Assembly: GCA_021234155.1 (NCBI GenBank)
Contig: JAJEKV010000022.1
Coordinates: 9,054,934-9,118,933, forward strand
Length of the DNA stretch: 64,000 nt
Reading direction: 5' to 3'
Source of the DNA: Isoetes taiwanensis
Taxonomy: Eukaryota; Streptophyta; Lycopodiopsida; Isoetales; Isoetaceae
Shown: piece by piece, positions 36,301-51,300 of the stretch
Layout of the letters: the number at the start of each line of letters is the position of its first letter
Numbering within the stretch: the first letter of the stretch is position 1
Translations under genes and position numbers: made by a program
The notes under the pieces: model-generated
Seen by the model: the letters and a program-made list of their open reading frames with translations, nothing else
Databases searched by the model: none
What the model was told of the DNA's origin: nothing

Positions 36301-38579
36301 TACCGCTCCTTCCTCAAGACCAAGAAAGCTGTGTACCTTGTGAGCACCAAGAATGTAGATGTTTGGTCTACTAGACCGCCACCCTAGGGCCTTACGGAGA
36401 AAGGTCTTGAGTAAGCCCACATGACCCCATGTGAAATATTACCCCGGAACAATGGGTGAGATACTTGCGGCAGACTATATGACCCAATGGGAAGCCGGGC
36501 AGCAAGTACCTCGCGAGATGTGCCTAGCAATCGGTCATTACCGAAGGGAATGTCATAATGGGCCCGCAGCGCCTCCGCTAACGGGAAGGCGCAGATTTGG
36601 ATGGTATGCGTAGAGCTTCTCAAGTGGGCGGGCCCCAATGGTGCCGGTTCTCACAAAGACTCTTCAACAGGCATTGCAAGAAGGCTTCCCCATCGACTTT
36701 GGACTACCCGGTAGAGTTGTGCCCATATACAAAGCGGGGACCCCACAACCCGCCAACTATCGTACCATTATAGTGATTCTCGCCTTTGCCAAGTTGCTTG
36801 GGATTCTTGAGCAAATGCCCGACACTTTGGGCGAGGGATGGAGAAGTGCGGGCTCTCATGCAGGCTTCAGCCCCAGCATTCTACTATTGACCCATAGAGG
36901 ATAGCCGGAATCAACGAGAACACTGCATCGTTGCTTTGTGGATTTCGCAAAGGCTTTTGACACGTTGCCGGGGATAAGTTGTGGGACGATTAGATACCGG
37001 GGACCGGGCCGACTATAACGAGGCTTGCTCCGGCCGTCTCTCACACCGCTCGGGGAGCCCAAGCTGTTAGTAGCATTGGGGCGCCTGAGGCTGCCCTCTA
37101 TCCCCCGACTCTTCGGCTTGTACATTGACCAGCCTAGAAGAATGGCTAGCCGAAGTGGGGAAGGCGTTGATGCACCACATAATCCCGCAACTCATATATG
37201 CCGATGATGTTGACTGCCGCATATACCCTGCAGGACATGCAACGCCACCCGGATGCTTTGGACACTTTACGCCAATTCACCGGCATGAGAGTTAACTTGG
37301 CCAAGACAAAGGGTTTGGCTGGTCCCATCATCCGGCACCCACGCCTTCCCTCATTCACTTACCAGGGGGGTAGTGGAGGTGGCTCGATCTTATAAGTATT
37401 TGGGCATTGAGTTTTCTACTACCACACACCGGGATGCATCCCATCGTTACGAGTCACCGCGGTCGGAAAGCACGTATCTGATGCAATGCAAAACAACAAA
37501 CACAAGGCGTAGTTGTATGCATGGGGTCACCAGCACACTTGTTCGGGGCCTTGGTTGAACCTGGGGTCCTCCTCTATGGGGCGAAGTGTGGGGGCGTTGA
37601 TATCCCTCACCACTTGGAACGATCTAGAGCAGGCATGAAGGCCTTCTTGGCGGGGCAGACGGGAGTGAAATCCACGGTCCCATATCAGATCTTGCTCCAG
37701 AGGCGGGCTTCCTTCCATTACAGAGGGCTGCATTGGAACGTCACATTATTTACTTCCGGAAGGTGGTGGCTATGGATGAAGCCCGCTGCCCAACCTTGCT
37801 TTGGCGTTGGCGATGGCCCGCTTGGCGACTCAAAGCTTCTTTGGAAAGACAAGCAAGCCTAGTGGCTCTCGCGATGGAATGTGCGTGCACACGGATGTGG
37901 ACCGGTGCATACACCGAAGGAACGCTACGCCTTGAAGCAAGATTGGATGCTTGCTTCATGGCCAAGCTTTGGGATGAGGCCCCGGTCACATGTCAAGGTG
38001 GCAAATTATCGACGTGCCAGTTAATCCCATGCTCACGAGGGGCCCACACCACTACCTGCGCACCCATCCACCCATGAAAAAGCGCAGGGTGATTGCTTCC
38101 ATTTGCAGTGCACACCACCTCCGCATTGAGACGGGGAGATGGATTCGAGCAGCGTGAGGACAAAGTCCGCCGCCGCCAGCGAGCCATTGAGGATGAAAGT
38201 CACGCCCTCCGTGCCTGTCCGGCGTCTGAGCATATTCCGGCCTCAGATGCTCGGTTAGTTGTACCCCATCAGGCCCCTGCATGAGCTAATCGAACACCTC
38301 TGTAGGGCTTGTTGGGATCGTGACCTCCGGGAGGAGGTAATGGATACGCGGACCGGTTATGCCCCCGTCCGACATTAACCTGTTTGCACTTGTGATTATG
38401 TATATAATCGTGCGGTAGATGTCAGCATCCTTATTGCTACTAAGGTTTTTCCCCAAAACCCTTCGGGCGGGGTTTTTAATCCCGATAGTAATCGCCTCGC
38501 TGCTCTCTTTGTACTTGGGTCCCATAGGCCAGTTGGTCTCCGTGGACGATAAAATCATATTCTATTCTATTCTATTCTT
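33301..38579 (+). mobile_element. LINE family 1, long copy C with decayed ORF1 and ORF2
   Basis: GC-rich plus-strand element directly behind the monomers. ORF1: a segment at 34795-34970 (VVIFTVESVPERV; KGTALYVDWDLTPAQQETRR; HELAKVRD) aligns with the ORF1 core of the family 2 LINEs (KGKIVWVNDDLTKGQ..EKKQE.AKFKEA). ORF2 endonuclease: FLMETWEH (about 35260), LLGDFNARTG (about 35610-35640), DSDHQPL (about 35930). RT: VPIYKAGTPQPANYRTI (36720), FVDFAKAFDTLPG (36937), LIYADDVD (37193), MRVNLAKTKG (37286). A C-terminal region runs to about 38280. The 3' UTR has the hairpin (38441-38500), the box GGGTCCCATAGGCCAGTTGG (38518-38537), CGTGGACGATAAAA and a (TTCTA)n tail to 38579. Frequent stops and frameshifts make it non-coding today. 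Confidence 0.85.
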
Positions 38580-39388
38580 GATGGCTATTCTGATGAACAA
38601 TATTTGGGGAGTGCTTTATGGCCTGGAATATGGCCATTGGGCAGTACCAATCTGTGATCTATAGAAGATTGCAATAATTGCCTGGTCTTTTCTCTTGGAC
38701 ATGAGTGGAGGCTTCTCTTATTCTGAAAGTTGTTGCTGGGCACCAGTTTGGCCCGCGCTCCTTTGTCCCAGCCAAGGGATGCTTTGTTTGTTTGTAGGTG
38801 ATTTTAGTAGTTGTTCTGATAAAGCCATGGGGTACGAGAGGGGGAGGACTCTTGGACCATCCCATTCTTGGCCCAATGGTTTTGACAAGATCCAGTTGGG
38901 TTAGATGCATAAGGGCTAGGTACAGATGTTAATATTAGAGCGGTTTTTGTGAATAATGCTCACGCAACAATGCAGCTGCTGATTTCGGGGTGGGCTTCAT
39001 CGAGTGTTAACATTTGGCCAAGTATTTTATCCGTGCTTTATCTCCACTGCAGCTCAGGTTGCCTGCAGCACAATGCATGTGCTTATATTTCTAATCATAG
39101 AGCCAGGTTTTTTGAAGGAAAGTGTAGTGGATGCATGGGAGAAGAGCTGCTTGTATTTGGGGCAGTTTTGTACCTATTTTCCATTGTACTTGTTATGTTA
39201 TAATTCTTCCATTTGGCTATGAGGGCCTTTTATGTCTAGGAAATTGGCTTCCACTCCTGTAGTATCCATTCGGAGAAGATGTAAAGGGAAGTCTATAGTA
39301 CTAGACAATACGCTGCTTGTATGTAACTTTTATATCAATAAAAAGCAACAACCTTACCTTCCAAAAAAAAAAAAAAAAAAAAAAAAAA
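38580..39388 (+). other. non-LINE sequence ending in AATAAA and poly(A)
   Basis: About 780 bp with no recognisable domain, ending in AATAAA (39337-39342) and a run of A at 39363-39388. The spacing is that of a normal plant or animal mRNA 3' end. Best read as transduced or retrocopied transcript sequence (see the 7.1 kb insertion). Confidence 0.55.
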
Positions 39389-40139
39389 TCTAAGAAAGCA
39401 TTGAATCGACCGAAGTTGGTCCTGAATCTTCTCGATTGGGGAGCCAAATATCTTCATCATGTTGAAAAGGAAAGCGAACATATAATTGCTCATAAGATAT
39501 AATTGTAAGAAGCAAAGACAGTTTCTGTGTCTCAAATTTCTCAGAATTCTCAAAAACAAATTTAGGGGTCTTCTTCCATAAATTTGGAGTGCCCCAAGCT
39601 CAATAGCTCTGCAAGGTTTATAAAGAATTCTTTAGACCCAAATCTGAATGTCTGAAGAAGCGGCATCCATCAATTTTTAGGTTCAATCTTAAAGCCAACT
39701 ATTTCTGAAGAAGCGATCCCACCTCGTCTGCAATTTCTGGATTTAAGAAATAGGTTTTCAACGAGCTTCTACTGCAAACAGGGTTTTTATACGCATGTAC
39801 CATCATGCACGATTTCTGTAAACAGGAAAATTGTAGGCTTCTTCAACAACAGAGCTTCTACATGGAGGATTTATCAACGAGCTTCTACTGCTTTCCAACT
39901 ATTCTGCATTAGTCATGCCCTATATCTGAAACTCCGGAGATATGGCAGTGCAAAAATATGTCGAAAGATGGAGAAAAACTTGCTCTGAATAAATTCTAAG
40001 AATAAAAAACAAACGAATATCAAAATCTAAATAGAAACAAAATTTAAGATTCAAGGTTAGTCTCTATTCGTTCAAGCTTCAGCGCAGGCATGTCCACGGA
40101 CGCCGTAAGCGGAGGATCCAAAAAAAATCAAAGGATCCC
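39389..40139. other. no recognisable gene
   Basis: Begins with the right copy of the target-site duplication (39389-39400). The rest is AT-rich with small internal similarities (GAGCTTCTAC repeated) and no coding signal. Confidence 0.5.
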
Positions 40140-40422
40140 GGAGAAAATTTTGTTAAGGAAAAGTGGTCGTTTTGTATTTTGCCCTTAACAGTTGATGAGT
40201 TTCAATTTCGTCATCTAATTCCTCACTCTCGCTCTCATCTTCACTTTCATCTAATATAATATTCACATTGTATACAAATGTTTCCCTATAGCGCAGCATT
40301 TCTATGATATAAGACCCTATCCTATCACCATGGAGTAGGAAGAATGTTGTGAGATCATTTGCTTCTATTTCAAAGCGTTTTCGTATCGTCTTATATGCAA
40401 GACACCTCAGCAAAACATGTTC
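40140..40422 (-). mobile_element. LINE family 2, C-terminal fragment (copy 0)
   Basis: The minus strand encodes EHVLLRCLAYKTIRKRFEIE, then GSYIIEMLRYRETFVYNVN and an acidic end (DESEDESESEELDDEIETHQ). This is collinear with the C-terminus of the larger copy at 41281-41652 (DHVLLRCMAYTALRDKY, then SESDELDEDSETHLL). It is cut exactly where the (GA)n tract of the next copy begins. Confidence 0.8.
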
Positions 40423-40423
40423 T

Positions 40424-41195
<772 letters not shown>

Positions 41196-41280
41196 CTTGA
41201 GAGAGAGAGAGAGAGAGAAGAAAGAAGAAAGTGTATTTATGTCTATGGGAGGCCTAAAAGACCTATTAGACAATCCTCCT

Positions 41281-44200
41281 TTAAACATCTTCATAAAATA
41301 ATAGATGAGTTTCCGAATCCTCATCTAGCTCATCACTCTCACTCAAAATATCTGAGTTATCAACGTTGACAACAGTTTGAGATTCCAAACAAGTATCTCT
41401 ATGATGTAAAAGTTCTATCACATATTTTCCTAACACATCCCCCTCTAATGTGAAAAGAGTTGGGAGATCTATATGATTAATACCATATTTATCTCGCAGC
41501 GCAGTATAGGCCATACAACGAAGTAGTACATGGTCCTCGTCTTCAACTTGACCTGTGCCACATAGCTTACAGTATCTTTGGTCTCTCGGTAGAATATGCC
41601 CCCATCTCCCCACCTCTATACCCAAGTGATGAACCGAGGCGGATCCCCGCAAATATTGTGTCTCTTACGTATTGAGATATTTTTCATGTAAGTGCATAGC
41701 TGGTAGCAAGTTGATTTATACCCCGTTTGTATAGAATCATTTTTGTCTTAGGTCACACCATAATAATCTTTTTTGTATCTTATCCGAAATCCATTGTCTT
41801 AGGTCTGAAACCAAGACCACTTCTTCCCAATATATATCCCATTTTCTAAGCCAATTCTCCACATCATGCAAGATTCCTTTTTCTTTACTAGATAATGAGC
41901 TTTATGTACAAGGCGAGATTCATCCAGTGCTAACACTCTCTTAAGATAAGTAACACACCTCAATATGGCTTCCCCTTCAAGAGGTAGAAGTCCACTTTCA
42001 GCCAACATCATGGGATAAGGCGTTTGGGCTTTGACTCCCAACTCCAATCTCAAAAATTTCTTCAGGACTTGTTCCATATCATCCCATAGGCATTGTGGGA
42101 GACTTGGCCCCCATATCTCGCATCCATACAAAACCACACTCTGTACTAGTGTCTGATAAAGTTTTACCTTAAGTTTCCAAGACCAAAGATGAGCCCTTCG
42201 ACACATACTCTGTAATGCATACAATGCCCTGTATCCTCCATCAATTCGCTTCGATATGCATGCATTCCATCTATGATTCCTGCTGAAAATAAGACCCAAA
42301 TATTTATAAGAATCACACATACTTACAGTATTCCCCTTGTAGCTAAAAACGGATTCCTGTTTGAGAGTGCCCACTGTCATAATGCTCGTCTTATCCAAGT
42401 TTACTTGCATGCCAGTTTGGTCACAAAAGACCGCCAGACTATTCAGATGTTGCTGCATGTGATCTTTTGAACGTGCAAATAGTACCACATCATCTGCATA
42501 CATCAACAATTGTAGAACATATCCATGTATCTCCGTGCCTCCCGAACAATTATCACGAAGCCATGCCTCTAAGCTATCTATGAACAGACCAAATAGCGTT
42601 GGAGATAAGGGACAACCTTGTTTCACCCCAATATTGCTCTCCACATGATCAGGGATTTCCAGTGAAAAGGGTTGGGATAATTGTACCAATACCTTTTGAT
42701 ATAGAATCTGGACCGCATCTCTAAGCTCTAGTGGCACATTAAGCTTCTCAAGCCTTTCCCATAGATGTACCCGAGGAACCTTATCAAAGGCCTTCCTGAA
42801 ATCAACAAAAGCTATATACACTGGTTTCTTGGTCCCCTTGACATTGTCAAAGACCGTTTTCAACACCAACAAATGATCTAAAGTAGATCTGCCCGGCCTA
42901 AAGCCTGCCTGTGTTTCTGCTCTCTTATGGTTAATTTCAGCCCATATGCTTATTTGTTTTTCTAAGATGGATGCAAATAACTTAGAAAACAAATTACTCA
43001 CCAAAATCGTTCTGTAATTGTTCGTGTCATGACGAGACCCGCCTTTGAATATCGGCACCACCCTATTCTTGCACCAGTCAACTGGGAAACCTTGCTTCAA
43101 AGCAAGGTTAAGCATGCATGTAATCATAGGAACTATGCTCGGTCCAGCCCATTTTATATGTTCTGCACTGAGGAAATTCAAGTCTGATGCTTTGCAATTA
43201 GCCAGGGATGAGATACCATCAGTCACATCTTCTTCCTTGATGGTCCAATTGGAGCTTATGCCACTTATACTCTCCATTCCTGCGCTATGATACAGACCCA
43301 TTACATGTTCCCATAATGCTTTTGCTTCTAGCGGGATTTCCGCTTGCCTGTTCCTCTTAAGCCCATTCCAGAATAGTTTAGGTTCTTCCAGGTACCTCTG
43401 GCATAAAGTTTCTTGCCTTTGGCTGATGTATTTTCTCTTCTTACCCCTTACTATTCGCTTATAATTCTGCTTATACTGTGCTTTAAGATGTAAATCACAC
43501 TTTTTCCATTGATCTTTAGCATCCCGACATTCCTTATCAAACCATGCCTTACATGGCAGCCCTTTTCGAGCTCTCTGGGAAGTAAATATTTCCCTTGTTG
43601 TATCTTCGAGCTTGAGTATTTGCTGGTTCATGGTATACAAATCTCCATCCCATTGTATCTGATTTATCTTGTCTTCTACACATGCACGGTATTGTGTCCG
43701 AAGGTAAGGTTTCAAGTGATACCGCTGTTGCATAACTCTGTTCTTCAAAACAGGTTGCTTAACATTTATAGTAACAAATAATGGGTTGTGGTCTGACTCA
43801 ATCTCCTCATCACCTACTGAGAAATCAGCAAGATCATGCAACGAAGTTTTTACGCTATGGCCAATGTAATCAACTGTGCTCCTTGTTCTACATGTGTTTT
43901 TTACTGTTTGTGGAAACCGGTCTAAGCCATTACATATGATCAGACCTGCACTATTACATAAACAAAGAAACTGTCTACCACTCTTGGTGATAACCAAGTC
44001 TTTTGATCTTCTCCTCCTACCTGTTAATTGCATGTCACAATCGTCCATTTCTTCTAACCACGTAGATTCTTATCTTGTGGAGCGTGAAAGCAACTTTGAC
44101 TACCAATCCGTCCATTGAAATCTCCTGCCAGGATTACTTTACCTCGTTCCTGGAAATACATAACATCCTGTTCAAGAGCAAAAAACATGTCATCATTAGA

Positions 44201-44590
44201 TGCATCAATTTCTGAATATATTTTAGTGTGCCTAGGTGCAAAATAACAGATTGCCATGTAAAAAGGAATATGTGATCCTCCTATTTCCAACCAAATGTAC
44301 TGGCCATTTTTATCTTTCCTGATACCAGTGATTACATCCTTATAAGCTGGTCTAATAAAACATGCAATGCCACCATTGCCCATGTCTGTATCCTTAAACC
44401 TTATATTTTGCAATGAATAAAAGCATTTCAAATCCGTCAATTCTCGGAAGTGCATATAAATCATTCTCCTTCGTTTCTACAAAGCAAATTACATCCACCT
44501 TCTCTAAAATCTTGTGTATGCTAAGAGTCTTATCAATTGTCAGTCGATTGATATTCCAAATTGCGACCCTTAGCCCTCCCGTAAATCCCT
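41281..44590 (-). pseudogene. LINE ORF2: APE endonuclease, reverse transcriptase, C-terminal zinc-finger-like region
   Basis: Endonuclease: VDVICFVETKENDLYALP (about 44500), GKVILAGDFNGRIGSQ (about 44140-44100), IESDHNPLFV (about 43805). Reverse transcriptase: VVPIFKGGSRHDTNNYRTI, FVDFRKAFDKVPR (motif A, about 42810), GVKQGCPLSPTLFGLFID (motif B, about 42630-42580), QLLMYADDVVLFA (motif C, about 42510-42475), MQVNLDKTSIMTVG. C-terminal: HHLGIEVGRWG and CKLCGTGQVEDEDHVLLRC (C-x2-C...H-x4-C). A 749-residue frame is open from 44048 to 41799. Frameshifts near 44050 and in 41800-41650 separate the endonuclease start and the C-terminus. ORF2 proteins nick the target and copy the RNA there. The element is a non-LTR retrotransposon; the clade would need a tree. 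Confidence 0.85.
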
Positions 44591-45110
44591 ATTCAACAAT
44601 TGCTTTCCCTCTGTGCCATCTCACATTCTTGTTGTTTTGCTTGGCTTCCTTAAACTTTGCTAGTTCTTGTTTCTTTTCCTGCAATTGCTCCTTCGTAAGA
44701 TCGTCATTTACCCAGATGAATTTACCTCTCGATTGTGTGTCATTTGCTTCAAAACACGGAATCTCTCTTCTCGGTTGCAAATTTTACTAGAATGTCTTGC
44801 GTGCCATGCTCCTTCTTACCAATTGAATGCTTCGGTAATGCTAGCTGCGCCGCATATCTTACGCAAAGAATTTTAAGATTTGTTTCTTTTGTATTCTCCT
44901 TCTCTTTCTCCGAAAGACCCACAATACGAAGATTCAAGGCCCTTTGTTTCCTTTCCTGCATCTCCACATATTCATCAAATGCTTGCTTTTAGTTCGATAT
45001 GCCCGATTCTTCGGATCCGAATCTTCATCCTGTGTCTCTTGCGGTCACTGACATCCATTTCACCTTATCAATCTCATTTCTCATTTCTCAGTATGCTTGC
45101 TTTTCGTTTC
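44582..45110 (-). pseudogene. LINE ORF1, L1-type RNA-binding protein (RRM plus CTD)
   Basis: Minus-strand blocks ALNLRIVGLSEKEKENTKE (about 44930-44880), KKEHGTQDILVKFATEKRD and SRGKFIWVNDDLTKEQLQEK with KKQELAKFKEAKQNN. The order, an RRM strand NLRIVGL, a conserved VKFA segment and a basic DLT..Q..K...L C-terminal helix, is that of the L1 ORF1p (Transposase_22) type, not of the CCHC zinc-knuckle ORF1 usual in many flowering-plant L1s. No zinc knuckle is visible. Broken by stops and frameshifts. Confidence 0.65.
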
Positions 45111-45261
45111 ATTCTCGAATCGAGGTTAGAAAAACGAGTGCCCAAATGAACCAGGCTGAGCGATTTGTGCTTAGGCCGAAAGGTGAGCCCAGCCCTTATT
45201 ACAGCCGTGGCCTTGCCTAATGCCTAATAGTAGCTTAGCAGACAGTTCTCCCACGGTGGCC

Positions 45262-47955
<2,694 letters not shown>

Positions 47956-47959
47956 GTAA

Positions 47960-48394
47960 TCATTTATTACGTCTAAGAGAAAGAAGAAAGAAAAAAATCG
48001 TCCACTAAGACCAATCGGCCTATGAGACCCAGAAGGAGCGCAGCATTTTTATTACTGTTTGGGCCCGCCCCGAAGGGTTTTCGAGGGAAAAACCGTGCCA
48101 GTAATAAGAATGCTGTCAAACTGTACAAGTATACATCATCATGAGATAAAAGTATATATACATGTCAAGTGTGTGCTCGAGGACATAGCTGATCTCGCAT
48201 GTCCATAACCTCCTGAAGGTATGATCCCAGCACCGGTACGGAAGCCTTGCTCAATGTCACAAGTAGTGGCTGGCCAGGCCTGACCAAATTGATCATATCC
48301 TAGAATATGGCGATCTGCCTCTATTTGCACATGTATGCACCTGTGCTCCTGCACATTCCATCTAGCCAATCATTGAGCTCTCTTTTCCCTCCAG
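47960..48394 (-). mobile_element. LINE family 1, short 3' fragment (copy D)
   Basis: The complement of 48000-48034 is the family 1 terminal box (GGGTCTCATAGGCCGATTGG, then TTAGTGGACGA). The complement of 48050-48100 is the hairpin block (GGTTTTTCCCTCGAAAACCC). The tail at 47960-47997 is purine-rich on + (AAGAGAAAGAAGAAAG). It lies between two family 2 copies. 5'-truncated in the C-terminal region of ORF2. Confidence 0.75.
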
Positions 48395-51300
48395 CAGAGA
48401 GAGAGGGAGAGGGAGAGGGAGAGGGAGAGTATTACGTCTATGGAAGGCCTCGAAGGCCTATTAGACGACAATTTTAAATGTCATCGTAATAATAGATGAG
48501 TTTCTGAGTCCTCATTTAGCTCATCTCTCTCACGAAAACTGTCATTATCATCAACATTATGATTATGCATACAAACTTCTCTATACTATAAAAGCTCAAT
48601 CAAATACTTCCCTAATATATCCCCATTTAGGGTGAAAAAGGTTGGTAGATCTTCGTAGTGTATTCCAAATTTATCAGTAATACATTTTATGTTGTACATC
48701 GAAGCAATACATGGTCCTCATCCTCTACTTTATCTTCCCCGCATATTTTACAGTATCCTCGATCTCTAGGAATATTATGTCCCTATCTAACCACTTCCAC
48801 ACCTAAATGCTGTGAACTAAGCCAAATCCTGCAAATAGCATATCTTTTTTTGATAGAAATATTTCCCCTCAGGTGCTCTGCCATTTCCAACGTGGGGTTA
48901 ATATTCTGCTTATACAAAATCATTTTGGTCTTGGGCTGCGACCGCATCTTCTTATCTACCTTCCTGGATATCCATTGTCTTAAATCAGATTTTACTAAGA
49001 CCACTTCATCCCACTGTATATCCCATTTATTGAACCACTTCTTGACATCTTGAAACAAACCATTCTCCTTGCTGGCTAACAAAGCCCTGCGTGTAATTCT
49101 AGTGTCATCCATGAGTAAAAACTTCTTAAAATATGTAATGCATCTAAGGATCGCTTTCCCTTCCAAAGGCATGAGACCACATTCTGCTAACATCATAGAG
49201 TAAGGTGATTGGGCTTTAACTCCTAATTCCAGTCTCAAAAAATTTTTTAAGACCTGCTCAATATCATCCCATACGCATTATGGCAAACTTGGTTCCCAAA
49301 TTTCACATGCATATAAGACTACGCTCTGCACAAGCGACTGAAAGAGTCTCACCTTAAGATTCCATGACCAAAGGTGTGTTCTCCTACACATGCTCTGCAA
49401 TGCATATAACGCCCTTTGTCCACCATCAATTCGTTGTGTGATGCATGCATTCCATCTATGAGTCCTGCTAAATGCAAGGCCCAAATATTTGTATGAATCA
49501 CACATGCTTACTACACTCCCCTTATATCTGAAGATGAGTTCTTGTTTAAGCGCTCCTATAGTCATAATGCTCATTTTTTTGAGGTTCACCTGTATACCTG
49601 TTTGCTCACAAAAATCAGCCAACCCTTCCAAGTGTTTTTGCATATGGAACGCACAAAAATGACTACATCATCTGCGTATGTTAGCAACTGGATCACATAT
49701 CCATGTATTTCCATTCCCCTTGGGCAATTCTTAAGCAACCAATCCTCTAAACCATCAATAAAAAGTCCAAACAATGTGGGGGATAGCGGACATCCCTGTT
49801 TCACCCCAAGATTGCTTTCGACATCGTCCTGGACATCCAATGAAAAATGGTAAAGATAATTGCACAAGCACCTTTTCATACAGAACTCGGGCTGCATGTC
49901 TAACCTCCTTGGGCACCTTCAACTTATCCAACCTTTCCCACAATTGGTCACGCGGCACCTTATCAAATGCTTTCTTAAAGTCTACAAATGCCATATAAAC
50001 TGGTTTTTTAGTATGTCAAATATGGTTTTTAACACTCATAGATGGTCTAAAGTAGCCCTTCTTGCTCTAAAACCTGCTTGTGACTCCGCAAGCTTTTGAT
50101 TGTGCTCTGCGCAAATACTTATCTTTTTCTAAGGTAGTGGTAAAAAGCTTAGAAAATAGACTACTTACCATAATGGTTCGATAATTGTTTGCATCATGCC
50201 TCGCCCTGCCTTTATATATGGGAACCACCCTGTTCTGTGGAAACCCCTATCTCATAGCCATTGTAAACATTTTGCAACTAAAGGATGGATACAAGTACTT
50301 ACCCATTTTAGATGCTCTACGCCTAATCCAAAAACATCATGTGCTTTACCATTAGCCAAATAAGCCGCTCTCTGCCACCTCCTCCTTCGTAATGACTAGT
50401 TCTGACCTTATACTCCCTTCCTCAGTGGGAATGTCTACATTATGACAGATTAATAATATGTCTTCAAATATAAAGTGTTGAAAGAGGGATATCAACTTGT
50501 CTATTCTTTCTTAGAGCATTCCAAAAGAGATTCGGCTCTTCTAAGTCTCGCAGGCATAAGAGTTATTGCTGATTTTTAATGAAATGTCGTTTCTTAAACC
50601 GCACAATGCGCTTATATTGATGCTTAAATCACTCAAACCACTTTTCTTCCATCTAAATTTTGCCTCGCGGCATTTTTTGTCAAACCAAGATTTGCATTGT
50701 AACCCCTTCCTGACTCTGTGAGATGTGAAAGTCTCTTGTGTTGCCTCTTCCAACACCATTTGCAATTGCTTACTTATAGTGGTCAAGTCCCCATCCCAAC
50801 GAAAGTAAGATACTTTCAATTCAACATAGGCTTGATAGTTGGCATGTAATAATGGCCTTAACACATAAGGCTTCCATGCAATGGGGGAAACAACCCCTGG
50901 ACAACTGATCCATAGACTAAAAGACAATCGGTTGTGATTCGATTCAAGCTTTTCATCACTGACTACAAAACCTAATATCCCTGCCAGAGTTTCCTCCGCC
51001 ATTGCTAGATAGTCCACTGTGCTTCTAGCTCTGCATGTATTCTTTAAAGTGTATGGGACCTACTTAATCCATTACAGATCATGAGGTTTGTGCTGCTACA
51101 CAAGCTGAGAAATTGCCTGTCAGATTTAATCACTATCAGATCCTTAGAATCCCTTTTCGTGCCATATAATTTAAGCTCCTCATCACTCATAGATTCTAAC
51201 TACAATGGATCTTTATTTCCTATGTAAAAAATGGCTTGCAGACACTCAATCCTTCCGTTGAAATCTCCTACTAGGATCACAATGCCCCCTGGTAATGCAT

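Larger units (their letters stand above)
32255..39388 (+). mobile_element. 7.1 kb poly(A)-tailed retro-insertion with 12-bp target-site duplication
   Basis: TCTAAGAAAGCA at 32243-32254 is repeated exactly at 39389-39400, immediately after a run of about 26 A (39363-39388), with AATAAA 21 bases before the A-run (39337-39342). This is the signature of LINE-driven target-primed integration of a polyadenylated RNA. Inside are about 660 bp of unrecognised sequence, LINE 5' monomers, a family 1 LINE ending at 38579 with its own microsatellite tail, and 780 bp of non-LINE sequence before the A-run. Either one chimeric transcript was inserted (LINE with 3', and perhaps 5', transduced flanks) or a LINE later inserted into a 1.5 kb retrocopy. 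Confidence 0.7.
41196..45160 (-). mobile_element. LINE family 2, best-preserved copy 2
   Basis: Head-to-tail with copies 1 and 3, all on the minus strand. Order from 5': ORF1 (about 45110-44582), ORF2 (about 44590-41281), short 3' UTR with GGGAGGCCTAAAAGACC read on the + strand, and a short (GA)n at 41200-41218. It is truncated at the 5' end, since the ORF1 N-terminus and UTR present in copy 4 are missing. It has only a few frameshifts, so it is the youngest-looking copy in the window. Confidence 0.85.
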
